This document shows, piece after piece, positions 1 through 9,403 of a stretch of DNA of 52,799 nucleotides. The stretch comes from a virus: the IMG/VR virus record IMGVR_UViG_3300020451_001196, positions 1 through 52,799 of that record; one strand, written 5' to 3'. The notes below the pieces were generated by a model. The model did no database searches. It was given only the letters and a program-made list of their open reading frames with translations, and was not told the DNA's origin. How positions within the stretch are numbered: the stretch's first letter is position 1; every line of letters begins with the position of its first letter. Made by a program: the position numbers and the translations under genes.

Positions 1-3000
1 CTCCACCAGCACTAGTAGGTTCTCCTCCAGCGAAAAAGTCTGTTATCATAGGAAGAGCTAAACTAGCACCAATACTAAGTTGACCTGGATTCATACCTTT
101 AAGTCTAGCGCCAAAACCTCCACTAGTTGGCAATCCTCTAGATTTTTGCACCTGTGTAGCAATTTTTTGTCTTTCCTGAATTTCTTTTTTTGCTAATTTT
201 TCAGCTTCAGCAGCTGTTCTGGTAGAAGTAGTTAGTTGTTGCGTTCTGATCTTTTGCATTCTAGCATAGAAAGCTTTGGATTGATTAGCGTCTATTTCGG
301 TTTCAGATATATATTGTTGAATGTCCGAACCCTTAATACCTGACGCTTTAAGGTCACTACGAGATACTCCCGTAGCTTGGCTTGTAGCTCTAGTAAAAGA
401 GTCGTCTCTAATTTTAGCTATATCTTCAGCAGTTAAATCCCCACCTTTGGTTGCTGAAGCTTTTTCTATACGTCTTTCAGCTAACGTCTCTGCTTGACTT
501 AAAATATTTGCTTGCTGTGTTGCACTATCTTGTCCTCCTGCACCAAAAGCATTTTCTAGTCCTTGTCTTTTTTGAACACTTGCTGCCGCTTCACTTTGTA
601 AATTTATTAAATTTTTAGTCAAAACTCCTATCTGAGCAGACGAGGCTCCTGCTGCTTTAGCTTTTACCAAATCTGCTTTGGAAGTATCAATTGCAGTTTT
701 ATAACTAACTCTACCCTGATTAGCAACCACGCTAGAAGTTGCTTTAGATTGAACCCCTAACTCTTCTAATACATTTATAATTTCTTCTAGTCCTTGTCTA
801 GCGCTATCAGGTATGGCAACAGTAGATTGTTGAATAACGTCTGGTCTAAGAGGTACTCCTCCTCCATCAGCAAATCCAACAGGACCACCTTTATTAAAGC
901 CTTGAAGTTTATCTGCTTTATTCATCTTGTTGAGTTGAGCAGAACCAATACTCTTTGCTGCTTTTTTATTAATTACAAATTCGCCGGGAGTTAACAATGC
1001 AGGAACGGTATCTGCTACACTTCCTCCAGCAGCAAGTTTTAATGCTCCTGTAGTTCCATATTTTTCTATATATCTATCTACTTGACCAAGAAACGCTTGA
1101 GGACTTTTGCCTTTCTCAGCAACAGTTCGAGTGGTATCTGTAGGAATATTTCCAGGAATACCAAACATACTGCCAACATTACCAACACCAGCAGGAAAAT
1201 CAATAGGTTCATTAATTGAAGATTTTAGAAAAGGAGCACCAACTCCAGCGACAGCACTTTCAAGATAAGCACCAACAGCATTGTAAAAACCCGTTTCTGT
1301 TATAATCGCTTTAAGTTCTGTGTCAGATATTACACTAGCTCCAACTTTACCTGCAATTTGACCAGATATGCCTTTAACTGTCTTAGTAAAACCGTCTGCC
1401 ATTTGTCCTTCATAAGCATCTGCAATACCTTTTGGTAAAACAGAGCCCATAATATTTACTGCTTTTTTACTTGAAGGAGCTTTTACTTTTTCGTTAAAGT
1501 TTCTTCCTCTCATTCCAATTACAGCAAACTTAGGCAATACTGCTTCTTGAAGTTGTTTTTCTTTCAAAGCCTTAGTTAATGATGCCATCGATGCTGGATT
1601 TTTACGCACGTTCGGATTGGTCAGCAAAGATTGTATTTGTGATGTTGTTGCTCCTGCTATAGCTGCTTTAGTAACCTTACCGGTTTTTGCAACTTTAATA
1701 CCCCCACCATTTTCAAATCTTTGTACCAAGCCCCCTAAATTAAACCCTGGTCTTAAAGCCCCTTTAGTCTGACCTGTTTTTTTGTCGTATTCAAAAGAAA
1801 AAGTTTTAAGTGTGGCTATTTGTTTATCTGTCGGCTGTGGTGAACTTCCTGTGGCCTTCGATCCAGCAGGAACAGCTAATCCTTGAGAAATTAGTTTTGT
1901 AGCAAAGCCACCTACATCATGTAATGGGCGAGAACCGATTGCCCTATTTTTATCTCCAACAGCATTAAATCCCTTTGTAAAAGCTTGGCTGCTTCCCTTT
2001 TTAAATTCACTATCTGCAACATCAGTAGCTATTTGACCTAAAGCTCTTTCCCATCTTCTTCCTTTAGTTTTGCCTATTTCATAAGCGTCATACCCTACAG
2101 CTCTAGTAGTGACAGGGCCAACTTTATCTGGCGAAGGAATATAACTAACTTTCCAAGAATCTCCATCTCTAGCTCCTAAATTTTCAACTTCTTGCATTTT
2201 ACTGCCTCTGTCGGCAGTATATCTAACAGCGCCCGCCTTAGAAAATTTTTGTACTTTGCCTCCTCCAGCATATTTATTCATTCTTCCTAATCTAGAAGCA
2301 CCAATAGTTTCAACTGCTTTTTTTCTAATGACAAACTCACCTGGCGTTAGCATTGCTGGCACAGTATCTCTATTACCCTGACCAGGAACCAAACCTCCTG
2401 TAGCAAAACCACTAGGAGCACCAGAAAGTCTTGAGCCAGCACCTCTAGCTCCGCCACCACGTTGTATGCCTCCGGCAAATCCAGCAGTAAATTGTGTAAC
2501 AGCAGAAAGACCCTTAGCAGCTCCAACGATAGCTAAAACAGGTAGAACGCCTTTAACACTATCTGCAATTTTAATTAAAGCACTAGCTAAACCTAAAGCT
2601 CCTTTAGCAATTGTTTGAAAACTATCACTGCCTCCTATCTCTCTAAACAATGCTAGAAATTCTTCTCTAACTTTAGATATTTGATTAGCTAAACTTAACT
2701 GAGCGATTGCTGCATCTTCTGCTAGAGAAGCTTGACCAGCATTAGCTACTCCTAAAGCTCTTTGAGCGGTAGCAAATTGTTGAATAAGGGGAATAACTTT
2801 ACCGATTTGACGGAAACCACCAAGTTCTTCTACAATGTTAGAAAATCTAATATCTCTAGGATCTAATCTACCAAGACCTTGACTTAATAATTCGATAGCC
2901 TTAAATGGTCCAACAAATTTACCTTCTAAGTCTGTAAGCGTAACACCAAACTCTTTAAGAGCTTCTATGGTAGAACCTCTTTGTATTCTTGTAAAGATAG

Positions 3001-4000
3001 TTCTTAAACCCGTAGCAATAGTTTCGGCACTTTCACGAGTAGTAGATCTAACACTAGTAAAGACAGCAACGAATTCATTTAGTGCATCAGTACCTTCACT
3101 AACACCCTTACTAGCATTAGCAAACACACCACCAGTTCTACTAATAGCCTTGATGATATCTCCTGCTTCAACAGCAAAACTAGCAGCAACAGCATTAATA
3201 CTACCTAAAGCCTTACCTAAATCATTAGAACTAATACTAAACTGACGCATCAAAGCAATACTACCCTCAACAGTATTGTTAAGGTTATCAAAAGAAGGAG
3301 CTAAAGCACTAAGAGCTAAGGCTTCTAATGCTTTTTCTGTCTCTCTAGCATTTAAACCAGCCTGAGCAAGAGTAACAGATACTCTACTAAGTTCTTGAGA
3401 AGTAACACCTAATCCTGTACTAAGTTTGGTTATACTACTCTCTAATCTACCTAAAGCCTGAGCACTATCTCCCGTAACTTGTTGTAATCTAATAAATTCT
3501 TTTTGAAAATCTATAAAAGAACCAATACCTGAAGTAATAGCATTATTTAATTTAAAAACAACAGCAGTTACGGCACTAAACGCAGCAAATCTTCTAATGG
3601 CCAAACCTGACTGTTTACCAAACTCTTCCATTTCTGTTCTAGAAGACGCTAGGGATTTACTTACAGTTTGCTGTTGAGCAGCTAATTGTTGTGAAGCTTG
3701 GGTGGCTTTATTAATAGAAGCACTAACCTGGCTAGCATTAATCCCTTTAATTGCGGTACCTAAACTGCTAATAGCATTCGCTGCATTTCTACTAGTAACA
3801 GTTGTAGTATTTAATGTTTTATTAAGGGCCTTTAGTCCAGCATTTAATTTTGCTATATTAGTACTACTATTTTTTGCTACTGTTAAATTAACATTAGCAT
3901 TAATATTACCCAATTGTGATTTAATATTTTTTATCACAGGCTTAAGATTAGAGGGACCTCTAAGATTAAGCTGTGCTGTCAAGTTAAAAGCATTGGCCAT
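1..4000 (-). CDS. Tail tape measure protein (3' end cut by window)
   Basis: The frame opens at an ATG and stays open for at least 1333 residues to the window edge, so the C-terminus is missing. Tape measure proteins set tail length and sit in the tail lumen. The N-terminal 500 residues are Ala/Ser/Leu-rich and helical and read like the TP901-type tape measure domain, including a segment like GLRTIFTRIQRGS. A motif typical of these proteins, DTVPAMLTPGEFVI, occurs near residue 545, and a second copy (DTVPALLTPGEFVI) near residue 995. Each is followed by a KKA..(T/S)IG..(R/Q)L..MNK block. It is the largest tail gene and lies downstream of the tube and chaperone candidates, the usual tail order. 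Start chosen at the ATG preceded by AAGGAT. Family call is firm; tail morphology is not determined. Confidence 0.9.
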   Translation of the reverse strand, partial: MANAFNLTAQLNLRGPSNLKPVIKNIKSQLGNINANVNLTVAKNSSTNIAKLNAGLKALNKTLNTTTVTSRNAANAISSLGTAIKGINASQVSASINKATQASQQLAAQQQTVSKSLASSRTEMEEFGKQSGLAIRRFAAFSAVTAVVFKLNNAITSGIGSFIDFQKEFIRLQQVTGDSAQALGRLESSITKLSTGLGVTSQELSRVSVTLAQAGLNARETEKALEALALSALAPSFDNLNNTVEGSIALMRQFSISSNDLGKALGSINAVAASFAVEAGDIIKAISRTGGVFANASKGVSEGTDALNEFVAVFTSVRSTTRESAETIATGLRTIFTRIQRGSTIEALKEFGVTLTDLEGKFVGPFKAIELLSQGLGRLDPRDIRFSNIVEELGGFRQIGKVIPLIQQFATAQRALGVANAGQASLAEDAAIAQLSLANQISKVREEFLALFREIGGSDSFQTIAKGALGLASALIKIADSVKGVLPVLAIVGAAKGLSAVTQFTAGFAGGIQRGGGARGAGSRLSGAPSGFATGGLVPGQGNRDTVPAMLTPGEFVIRKKAVETIGASRLGRMNKYAGGGKVQKFSKAGAVRYTADRGSKMQEVENLGARDGDSWKVSYIPSPDKVGPVTTRAVGYDAYEIGKTKGRRWERALGQIATDVADSEFKKGSSQAFTKGFNAVGDKNRAIGSRPLHDVGGFATKLISQGLAVPAGSKATGSSPQPTDKQIATLKTFSFEYDKKTGQTKGALRPGFNLGGLVQRFENGGGIKVAKTGKVTKAAIAGATTSQIQSLLTNPNVRKNPASMASLTKALKEKQLQEAVLPKFAVIGMRGRNFNEKVKAPSSKKAVNIMGSVLPKGIADAYEGQMADGFTKTVKGISGQIAGKVGASVISDTELKAIITETGFYNAVGAYLESAVAGVGAPFLKSSINEPIDFPAGVGNVGSMFGIPGNIPTDTTRTVAEKGKSPQAFLGQVDRYIEKYGTTGALKLAAGGSVADTVPALLTPGEFVINKKAAKSIGSAQLNKMNKADKLQGFNKGGPVGFADGGGVPLRPDVIQQSTVAIPDSARQGLEEIINVLEELGVQSKATSSVVANQGRVSYKTAIDTSKADLVKAKAAGASSAQIGVLTKNLINLQSEAAASVQKRQGLENAFGAGGQDSATQQANILSQAETLAERRIEKASATKGGDLTAEDIAKIRDDSFTRATSQATGVSRSDLKASGIKGSDIQQYISETEIDANQSKAFYARMQKIRTQQLTTSTRTAAEAEKLAKKEIQERQKIATQVQKSRGLPTSGGFGARLKGMNPGQLSIGASLALPMITDFFAGGEPTSAGG

Positions 4001-4028
4001 TTAAGTATATATCCTTAATCCTTATACA

Positions 4029-4055
4029 AAGGGATCCCACTGCGTGGGATCCCTT
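4029..4055. other. Perfect 12-bp hairpin between chaperone-type gene and tape measure gene
   Basis: AAGGGATCCCAC and GTGGGATCCCTT form a perfect 12-bp stem closed by a TGC loop. It lies in the only sizeable gap of this tail operon. No T-run follows on the minus strand, so it is not a standard intrinsic terminator. It may act as an attenuator, an RNA processing site or an mRNA stabiliser separating the 918-base gene from the tape measure gene. Confidence 0.75.
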
Positions 4056-4087
4056 ATATAAAAAGCAACACTATAATATACACTAAA

Positions 4088-5005
4088 TTAAGCTGATTCT
4101 TCCTTTTCTGCTTTATCTTCTTTAGATTTTTTAGATTTAGAAGATTTAGCAACTGGAGCTTCTTTTTCGGTAGAATCTTCGGTTGTTTCAGCAACAACTT
4201 CCTCTTCTTCCTCTAGAATAATCGGCTTACCATCATCGTCCAAGAAAGGTTCTGCGTCAACGACATATTCGCCTTCAGCATCAACAATATTACCAAATCT
4301 ATCAACAAAATTACCTTCTTTGTCGATATATCTACCACTTTCGTCAACCAAACGACCTTCGGCATCCACAAAATCCCCTTCTTTATTAACAAGTCTAAGT
4401 TCTTCATCTACAAACTTGTATTTTTTAAGGAATTTATTTTCTGGTAGATTATGCTCATAATCATTGTCCAAGCCATAAATCATATTGGCCAAATGCTGAG
4501 CGCCCAAAATAGCAACCTCTTCTCCTGATCTATTTAAGTAATCTTCCATACTAGCAAAACAAGGCTGCTTTGTGTCATTATCTACTACACAACTAGATAC
4601 TAGATAATTAAATCTAGCATTATCAGCTTGACCTTCAGCACTGTGATTGTCTAAGCTGGTTCGCACACTTACCAAAGCCCTAATTTCATCACGCACATTT
4701 TTCATTCTTAGAGCTAATTCTTTAGCTTGGGCAAGTCCAAAACCACCCTTAGCTAGTTTCTTTTCACCGTCCAAAAGTTCTCTTTGAAGAGTATCAAATT
4801 TTACTTGTTTGTCGTCATCCCATAAGCCTTGGTCTTTAAGCAAGTCTTCTAGCTTTGCTCTGACAACACTTTTAGATTTTACGGCATCAGTAAAGGCTTG
4901 ATTATAAACCTTTTGAGCCTCTCTTTGATCGTGCAAAGAAGGATTCTTAACTAAGAATTCCTTTTCTGCTCCGTCTACTTCTACTTTAAATGTTTTAGTC
5001 TTCAT
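4088..5005 (-). CDS. Tail assembly chaperone candidate with VD-x-EG tandem repeats
   Basis: A 305-residue protein. The start chosen is the ATG preceded by GGACAGGAGAG rather than an upstream in-frame ATG with no ribosome binding site. It overlaps the end of the preceding gene by 11 bases. Residues 1-195 look like a folded helical domain. Residues 198-262 hold about seven 8-residue units of the form VDxEGxxV (such as VDAEGRLV and VDRFGNIV). The tail is Glu-rich then Lys/Ser-rich. Lying between the tail-tube candidate and the tape measure gene is the classic place for tail assembly chaperones (lambda gpG/gpGT role), which is why I propose that. The repeats are unusual for a chaperone, and a virion role is possible. 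Function is inferred from position only. Confidence 0.45.
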   Translation of the reverse strand: MKTKTFKVEVDGAEKEFLVKNPSLHDQREAQKVYNQAFTDAVKSKSVVRAKLEDLLKDQGLWDDDKQVKFDTLQRELLDGEKKLAKGGFGLAQAKELALRMKNVRDEIRALVSVRTSLDNHSAEGQADNARFNYLVSSCVVDNDTKQPCFASMEDYLNRSGEEVAILGAQHLANMIYGLDNDYEHNLPENKFLKKYKFVDEELRLVNKEGDFVDAEGRLVDESGRYIDKEGNFVDRFGNIVDAEGEYVVDAEPFLDDDGKPIILEEEEEVVAETTEDSTEKEAPVAKSSKSKKSKEDKAEKEESA

Positions 5006-5300
5006 CTTCTCTCCTGTCCTGATTAATGTTAAATTTATAGTGATACTTTTTCTCAACACTAGGTTTGCAATTATTGTCGTAAATAAAAGTCTCTAGTTCC
5101 TCTGTTGCCAATCTAATTTGATGATTTCCGTTGTTCAAAATTTTAGTTCTTACATCATCCCATAGTTCTGCATAATGGTCGCTACTATCTAGCACTTCTC
5201 CAAAAGCTTCTTCAAATCTAGCTAGAGAACCAATCATAGTAGTTTTAATTCTAGTTTCCATTTGTTTTACTATGTTGTGTTTATTTTTTTTGTGTCTCAT
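4995..5300 (-). CDS. Small protein of the tail chaperone block, unknown
   Basis: A 101-residue protein encoded one base downstream of the 352-residue gene and overlapping the start of the next by 11 bases, so it is translationally coupled in the tail operon. The N-terminus is basic (RHKKNKHN) and the C-terminus acidic (RREDED). A second Met at residue 14 is an alternative start, and neither has a strong ribosome binding site. I do not recognise the family. Position suggests a tail assembly or completion factor. Confidence 0.6.
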   Translation of the reverse strand: MRHKKNKHNIVKQMETRIKTTMIGSLARFEEAFGEVLDSSDHYAELWDDVRTKILNNGNHQIRLATEELETFIYDNNCKPSVEKKYHYKFNINQDRREDED

Positions 5301-5301
5301 A

Positions 5302-6360
5302 TTAGAAATTCTTTCTTACATTTAAGCCCTGTTGTTGTTCTGGAATTAAGACCGTTTTAGTTATGTGTAAATTTTCAACAGCTACAGAACCTTCTTCTTC
5401 CATTTGTTTTACATTTGTACGATGCATCTGTTTTGCCAAAGGGTTATTCATGTCGTGAATATCGGATAACTCTTGTTTGTCTTTAGCCATCATAAATACT
5501 TCTCCTGCTCCTGCAAGCCTCTGGTTTTGCTTATCTAAATCACCCTGCTTCTTCTTTCTAGCATTATCTCTTTTCTGTTTTATCATCCAACCATCCAACA
5601 AATCATGGTCATCAATAATTTCTTCACTGGGAGACTCTGGGTGATCATAAACACTATCATACATTTTGCTGGTATTAACTAGATTTCTTTGCTCTTCTGA
5701 CCAATCACATACTGAACCAGGAAATACATTTTGTTTATCTGCATTCCAGTAAGATCTCCAAATATCGCTTTTAGCTATATCTCTATATTGATTGTTATTG
5801 ATATGATATTTATTAATTTCACTAACTAGTTGATTAAATTTATTATAAGATTGGGGAGATTTATGAGTTTGGTTGTTAAATACTCTTTTATTGTTGCAGT
5901 ATAATGAGTGAACAATTATATATTCTTGTTTGATTCCTTCTGCATAGCCCTCAAGTGTATGTGTTTTAAAGTCTTGTCTTTTGGCATGTAAGGAGCTGAT
6001 TTGATTTTCTAAATTTCGAATATATTTTCTATCTTGATTTATTCTTTTGCTCTTCTTGTCTACCAAGTAGGTTTCAAATAATGCTAGTTTTTTATCTTCT
6101 ATAGTTTTATCAAAAACTTTCATTTGCTTTTCCACATTGTCATTCCATAATTCTAACTCAACCATAAGCTTGATCATGTGTTCTTCACGAATCCAATTCC
6201 CGTATTTTTCTTCGTTGATTGTATTGTAGTATATAAGGTCAGCATCATAGTTGAGTTTATTGTTTGCATATCTTAGTTCATAAACAGTGTCTTGAAAGTA
6301 AAATTGTAGTCTTTTTTCAAAAATTCTATGCAAAAGAAACTGTATTTCTGCATTATTCAT
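5302..6360 (-). CDS. Helical charged protein of the tail chaperone block, unknown
   Basis: A 352-residue protein rich in Lys, Glu, Asn and Tyr. A long predicted coiled coil lies around residues 85-135 (KLALFETYLVDKKSKRINQD and following), and a second charged stretch around 255-290. No membrane segment or catalytic motif is visible. The ATG follows AAGGATGAATA and overlaps the stop of a 53-residue ORF by 8 bases. It sits between the tail-tube candidate and the tape measure gene, so I infer a tail assembly role, but the family is not recognised. Confidence 0.65.
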   Translation of the reverse strand: MNNAEIQFLLHRIFEKRLQFYFQDTVYELRYANNKLNYDADLIYYNTINEEKYGNWIREEHMIKLMVELELWNDNVEKQMKVFDKTIEDKKLALFETYLVDKKSKRINQDRKYIRNLENQISSLHAKRQDFKTHTLEGYAEGIKQEYIIVHSLYCNNKRVFNNQTHKSPQSYNKFNQLVSEINKYHINNNQYRDIAKSDIWRSYWNADKQNVFPGSVCDWSEEQRNLVNTSKMYDSVYDHPESPSEEIIDDHDLLDGWMIKQKRDNARKKKQGDLDKQNQRLAGAGEVFMMAKDKQELSDIHDMNNPLAKQMHRTNVKQMEEEGSVAVENLHITKTVLIPEQQQGLNVRKNF

Positions 6361-6514
6361 CCTTGTCCTGATTATTACTAGATTGTAATTGTTTGATTGT
6401 CTGGTCTTTTTCTTTGATTTCCTCTTGTAGTAAACCTATATATCTTTGGGCCTGAGACATATCGAAATGCAACCTGCCCAAAGACAATAGTATATCGTCC
6501 GTATTATAATTCAT
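6353..6514 (-). CDS. 53-residue coiled-coil miniprotein
   Basis: A short ORF with a good ribosome binding site (AAAAAAGGAAAAAGG just before the ATG). Its stop overlaps the next gene's start by 8 bases. The product begins MNYNTDDILLSLGRLHFD and continues as an amphipathic, Lys/Glu/Gln-rich helix. It belongs to the tail operon between the tube candidate and the 352-residue gene. Candidate small tail assembly factor; no family recognised. Confidence 0.6.
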   Translation of the reverse strand: MNYNTDDILLSLGRLHFDMSQAQRYIGLLQEEIKEKDQTIKQLQSSNNQDKDE

Positions 6515-6577
6515 CCTTTTTCCTTTTTTCCTGTTTATATGAATCCTAAATCTATAAACCTAAATAGTCACTATCAG

Positions 6578-7732
6578 CTATGGAGTAATTACCACAACGT
6601 CGGTGCTTGTAAAACTACCGGAAGCATCAACAGTAAACTTATTAAAAGTTTGATAACTGTATGTGATAGTAGCATTACCACCACCAGTATCTCCACCACT
6701 AAAGTTTACACTAGTAAGCTTGTTTTTCTTACCAAGGTCAATAATGTAATTGTCGCTTACTCCACTACCACAGATAACTAACTTAATTTCTTGGTCATCA
6801 AGATTTCTAATCTGTGTACTGCTACAAGCATCAACCTCATCAAAGTCTCTAGCCTGTACTTGATCATGACTTTCAGCAAGAACTTCGAATTCACTACTAA
6901 CTTCAATTGGGAAAGTAGCATATCTAGCATAAGGAGCAAACTTGCCAAGTTCAAATACTGCTTCTCTACCAAGGTCCATACTTACATTAATATTTTGAAG
7001 ATATGGTCTACCACCTTTACCATCATCTCGTTCATTGATAGCAATTGCACCCATATTGGTAGTTTTATTCTCTGTAGGAGTACCGGTTGGCAACACACTC
7101 TGATCACTTAGATTAATTCTACGACCAATTTTGTGAGGTGAAAGAGTTTTTCCGCCATCAGCAGAACCAGAACCGCCTTCGCCAGCACCGGCACCAGTAT
7201 TATTGTTATAAATCTTTGAGTTTCCAACAAGAGTTACATCTTCTGTAATAAAGCCTTCAACAGGAATAGTATATGCAATACTAGAAAGATACATTCCGCT
7301 ACAAGTAACTGTACCGTAAGCAGTAGAAGCAGCACCGCCTATGTCATTTTCATTAAAAGCATCGGTACTAGTATCTTTGAAAATACGCAACTCAACTTCA
7401 CATCTGTTTGTACTAACTTCACCAATTTCTTTTTCGAACGCACTGCCTTGGGCCCCTTCGGTAACACCAGTACCCTCAACGCATATTGGATATAGGAACT
7501 TACTACCATCAGCAATTTTTTGAAGACTAACTTCCACATCAGGCACATTCTCAACATTATCAAAAATTTCGAGTTGGCCAAGCTGGAAGACTTGTTCTAG
7601 ATTAAAGTTGGTTGTAATGCCTACGCTTTGTAGACCTTTAGGAAACTGTTGGTTTGTACCTTTTTTATTGCCTGGATTTCTAGGTGTAATACCTACCGCT
7701 TGTGTTGCGTAATATACTCTTGTATTTGCCAT
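6578..7732 (-). CDS. Major tail tube protein candidate
   Basis: A 384-residue, beta-rich, Gly/Ser/Thr-rich protein with a good ribosome binding site (ACGGAGC). An early segment around FQLGQLEIFDNVENVPDVEV resembles phage tail-tube subunits, where a beta hairpin packs between rings. Position supports the call: it follows connector/completion genes and precedes the chaperone candidates and tape measure. A Gly/Ser-rich stretch near residues 178-200 (GAGAGEGGSGSADGG) could link two domains, perhaps an inserted surface domain. No sheath gene is recognised next to it, which leans toward a siphovirus, but this is weak. Confidence 0.6.
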   Translation of the reverse strand: MANTRVYYATQAVGITPRNPGNKKGTNQQFPKGLQSVGITTNFNLEQVFQLGQLEIFDNVENVPDVEVSLQKIADGSKFLYPICVEGTGVTEGAQGSAFEKEIGEVSTNRCEVELRIFKDTSTDAFNENDIGGAASTAYGTVTCSGMYLSSIAYTIPVEGFITEDVTLVGNSKIYNNNTGAGAGEGGSGSADGGKTLSPHKIGRRINLSDQSVLPTGTPTENKTTNMGAIAINERDDGKGGRPYLQNINVSMDLGREAVFELGKFAPYARYATFPIEVSSEFEVLAESHDQVQARDFDEVDACSSTQIRNLDDQEIKLVICGSGVSDNYIIDLGKKNKLTSVNFSGGDTGGGNATITYSYQTFNKFTVDASGSFTSTDVVVITP

Positions 7733-7808
7733 TGTTTAAGCTCCGTAAATAAGTTGAAAACATTAATGTGCGTTGGGCTCTATACTAACAGATTACACCA
7801 AAAAAAAT

Positions 7809-8765
7809 TTATTTGTTTATTTCTAGGGTCCAACGAATAACAGCGTTATGAAGACTGCTAGACAGGGTATTTTTTTCTGATAAAATAGAGTTACTAATAT
7901 GGCCAAATCTAGAAATATAACTTGAATCAGAGACTATATCAGCATAATTAATTCCGCTAGGATTAATTTCTCCTCTGTAATTAAGTTCATATTTATTGTT
8001 TTTAACCAATTTATCTGTATCGTACAGAGCAAGACTCTTATCTTTTTGCAGTAACAGGGTGTCTACCAAGGAATCTCTTTGATTTGTATTTTGGGTGAAT
8101 ATATGTAATAAAACATCTTGTCTTAAAATATTCTCATAACTACCTAGTTCTAAAGGTATTTGTTGGTTTCGTGCTATTGTTTCTATAACTATAAAAGGAG
8201 GCTGAACTCTATTGTTGGCCAATATATTATAGTCTGGATTTTTGTCAAACTGATAGGCTTGATATGTATTTCTTTGTAGCTCTTTCCACCAGAAACTTTC
8301 TGAGCTTTTATATACCTGAACATATCTATAAGCATAATCTACATGTACTTTACTGCTAGCGCTAATAGGTTTATCTAATGTAATACGGCCATTTGTATAA
8401 TCTATATAATAAGATCTAGTAGAATTGCCTGTAGGACCAGGATAAAAAGTGTCATTTATATATATGCCACTCACAGTGTTGGGGCTGGTAGAATAATCTA
8501 CGCCTGTCTCATATATCCAATCTTTTCTAAAAGCTTCCCAGGCAGTATTATTTCTGCTTGATTCAGGATTATTGACAGACCTAAGTTTATGAAAATTACC
8601 TTGACTCATATCTTGTGTTGGAATATCAACATTAACAAAACCTCCAACATTTAAAAAACACCAATCCAAAAAGTGTTTGATATTGTGTTCTATTGTAGAA
8701 AAAGAATTCTTTTCTCCTACTTTATCTACTAAATTAAATTTAGAATAATTTCTAATAACACTCAT
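7809..8765 (-). CDS. Virion structural protein, tail completion/connector type
   Basis: A 318-residue protein whose start overlaps the stop of the 213-residue gene in an ATGA. The sequence is aromatic- and Asn-rich with many short beta stretches, including an early segment like FLDWCFLNVGGFVNVDIP. A central block, roughly residues 95-140 (SGIYINDTFYPG, YYIDYTNGRITLDKPI), is typical of virion proteins carrying a small beta-sandwich domain. No enzyme motif is seen. Position just before the tail tube suggests a tail terminator, head-tail joining or completion protein. Confidence 0.5.
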   Translation of the reverse strand: MSVIRNYSKFNLVDKVGEKNSFSTIEHNIKHFLDWCFLNVGGFVNVDIPTQDMSQGNFHKLRSVNNPESSRNNTAWEAFRKDWIYETGVDYSTSPNTVSGIYINDTFYPGPTGNSTRSYYIDYTNGRITLDKPISASSKVHVDYAYRYVQVYKSSESFWWKELQRNTYQAYQFDKNPDYNILANNRVQPPFIVIETIARNQQIPLELGSYENILRQDVLLHIFTQNTNQRDSLVDTLLLQKDKSLALYDTDKLVKNNKYELNYRGEINPSGINYADIVSDSSYISRFGHISNSILSEKNTLSSSLHNAVIRWTLEINK

Positions 8766-9403
8766 ATGCTTTTCTCTATATTTCTTTTTATAATTGACAC
8801 AATTTCTCGATCAAGTCTACTAATGGCCCTTGTTGTCCAGTTGTCTCCTGCGGTACCTTTATACTCTGGCGGAACTCTCCAATCTTGATTAGAATTGACC
8901 ATAATACCATTACCACTTCTTGAAAAAGGACTTGGTCCATATTTAACTTCGTACCCTTTAACTAATACACTATTACCTCTCAACAATAACCATTCTAACC
9001 AAGGCATAGAATAACCTTTTCTATCAAACACGTAAGCTTCATCTGCATAAATAATATTACTAATATTGTCAGACTGTATAGCTTCTATTACTATGCCTCC
9101 TTTAAGGCTTTTACCAACCACTGACACAGGAAGAGCCCTTGCTTTAGTTGTTTGAGCCATTTTTTCTACTATAGCTTCTACATTACTGGTATCTTCTATC
9201 CCAAACTCAGTTCTTAATATACCGCTAATTAGTTGGCCATATTCAGGCTCTTGTTTAAGTGCTGAAATTAAAGATTTTTGTATCTCAGCTTCTATTTTAG
9301 AAACAGCTTTATTAAAAACTTTGTTTAGTTCTGGCTTTAAAGCATTAAGTATTTTTATAGCAATAGTATTGTCTGATTCCAATATTCTAATACCAATATT
9401 CAT
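8762..9403 (-). CDS. Head-tail joining/tail completion protein candidate
   Basis: A 213-residue protein. The start chosen is the ATG overlapping the previous stop (ATGA) and preceded by GGAAAAG; an upstream GTG is the alternative. The first half is helical. The second half has a compact block with MPWLEWLLLRGNSV, YGPSPFSRSGNGIMV and DNWTTRAI, a pattern I associate with conserved tail-completion or neck proteins in environmental phages. Tight overlaps on both sides place it in the connector set. The exact neck role cannot be read from sequence. Confidence 0.5.
   Translation of the reverse strand: MNIGIRILESDNTIAIKILNALKPELNKVFNKAVSKIEAEIQKSLISALKQEPEYGQLISGILRTEFGIEDTSNVEAIVEKMAQTTKARALPVSVVGKSLKGGIVIEAIQSDNISNIIYADEAYVFDRKGYSMPWLEWLLLRGNSVLVKGYEVKYGPSPFSRSGNGIMVNSNQDWRVPPEYKGTAGDNWTTRAISRLDREIVSIIKRNIEKSI

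Noticed and set aside
794-3245. Plus-strand ORFs over the tape measure gene.
   Set aside because: They are shadow frames opposite a clear coding sequence and have no ribosome binding sites.
6578-7732. Tail sheath protein.
   Set aside because: Length and segment pattern fit a tube-type protein better, and no sheath-like gene pair is seen.
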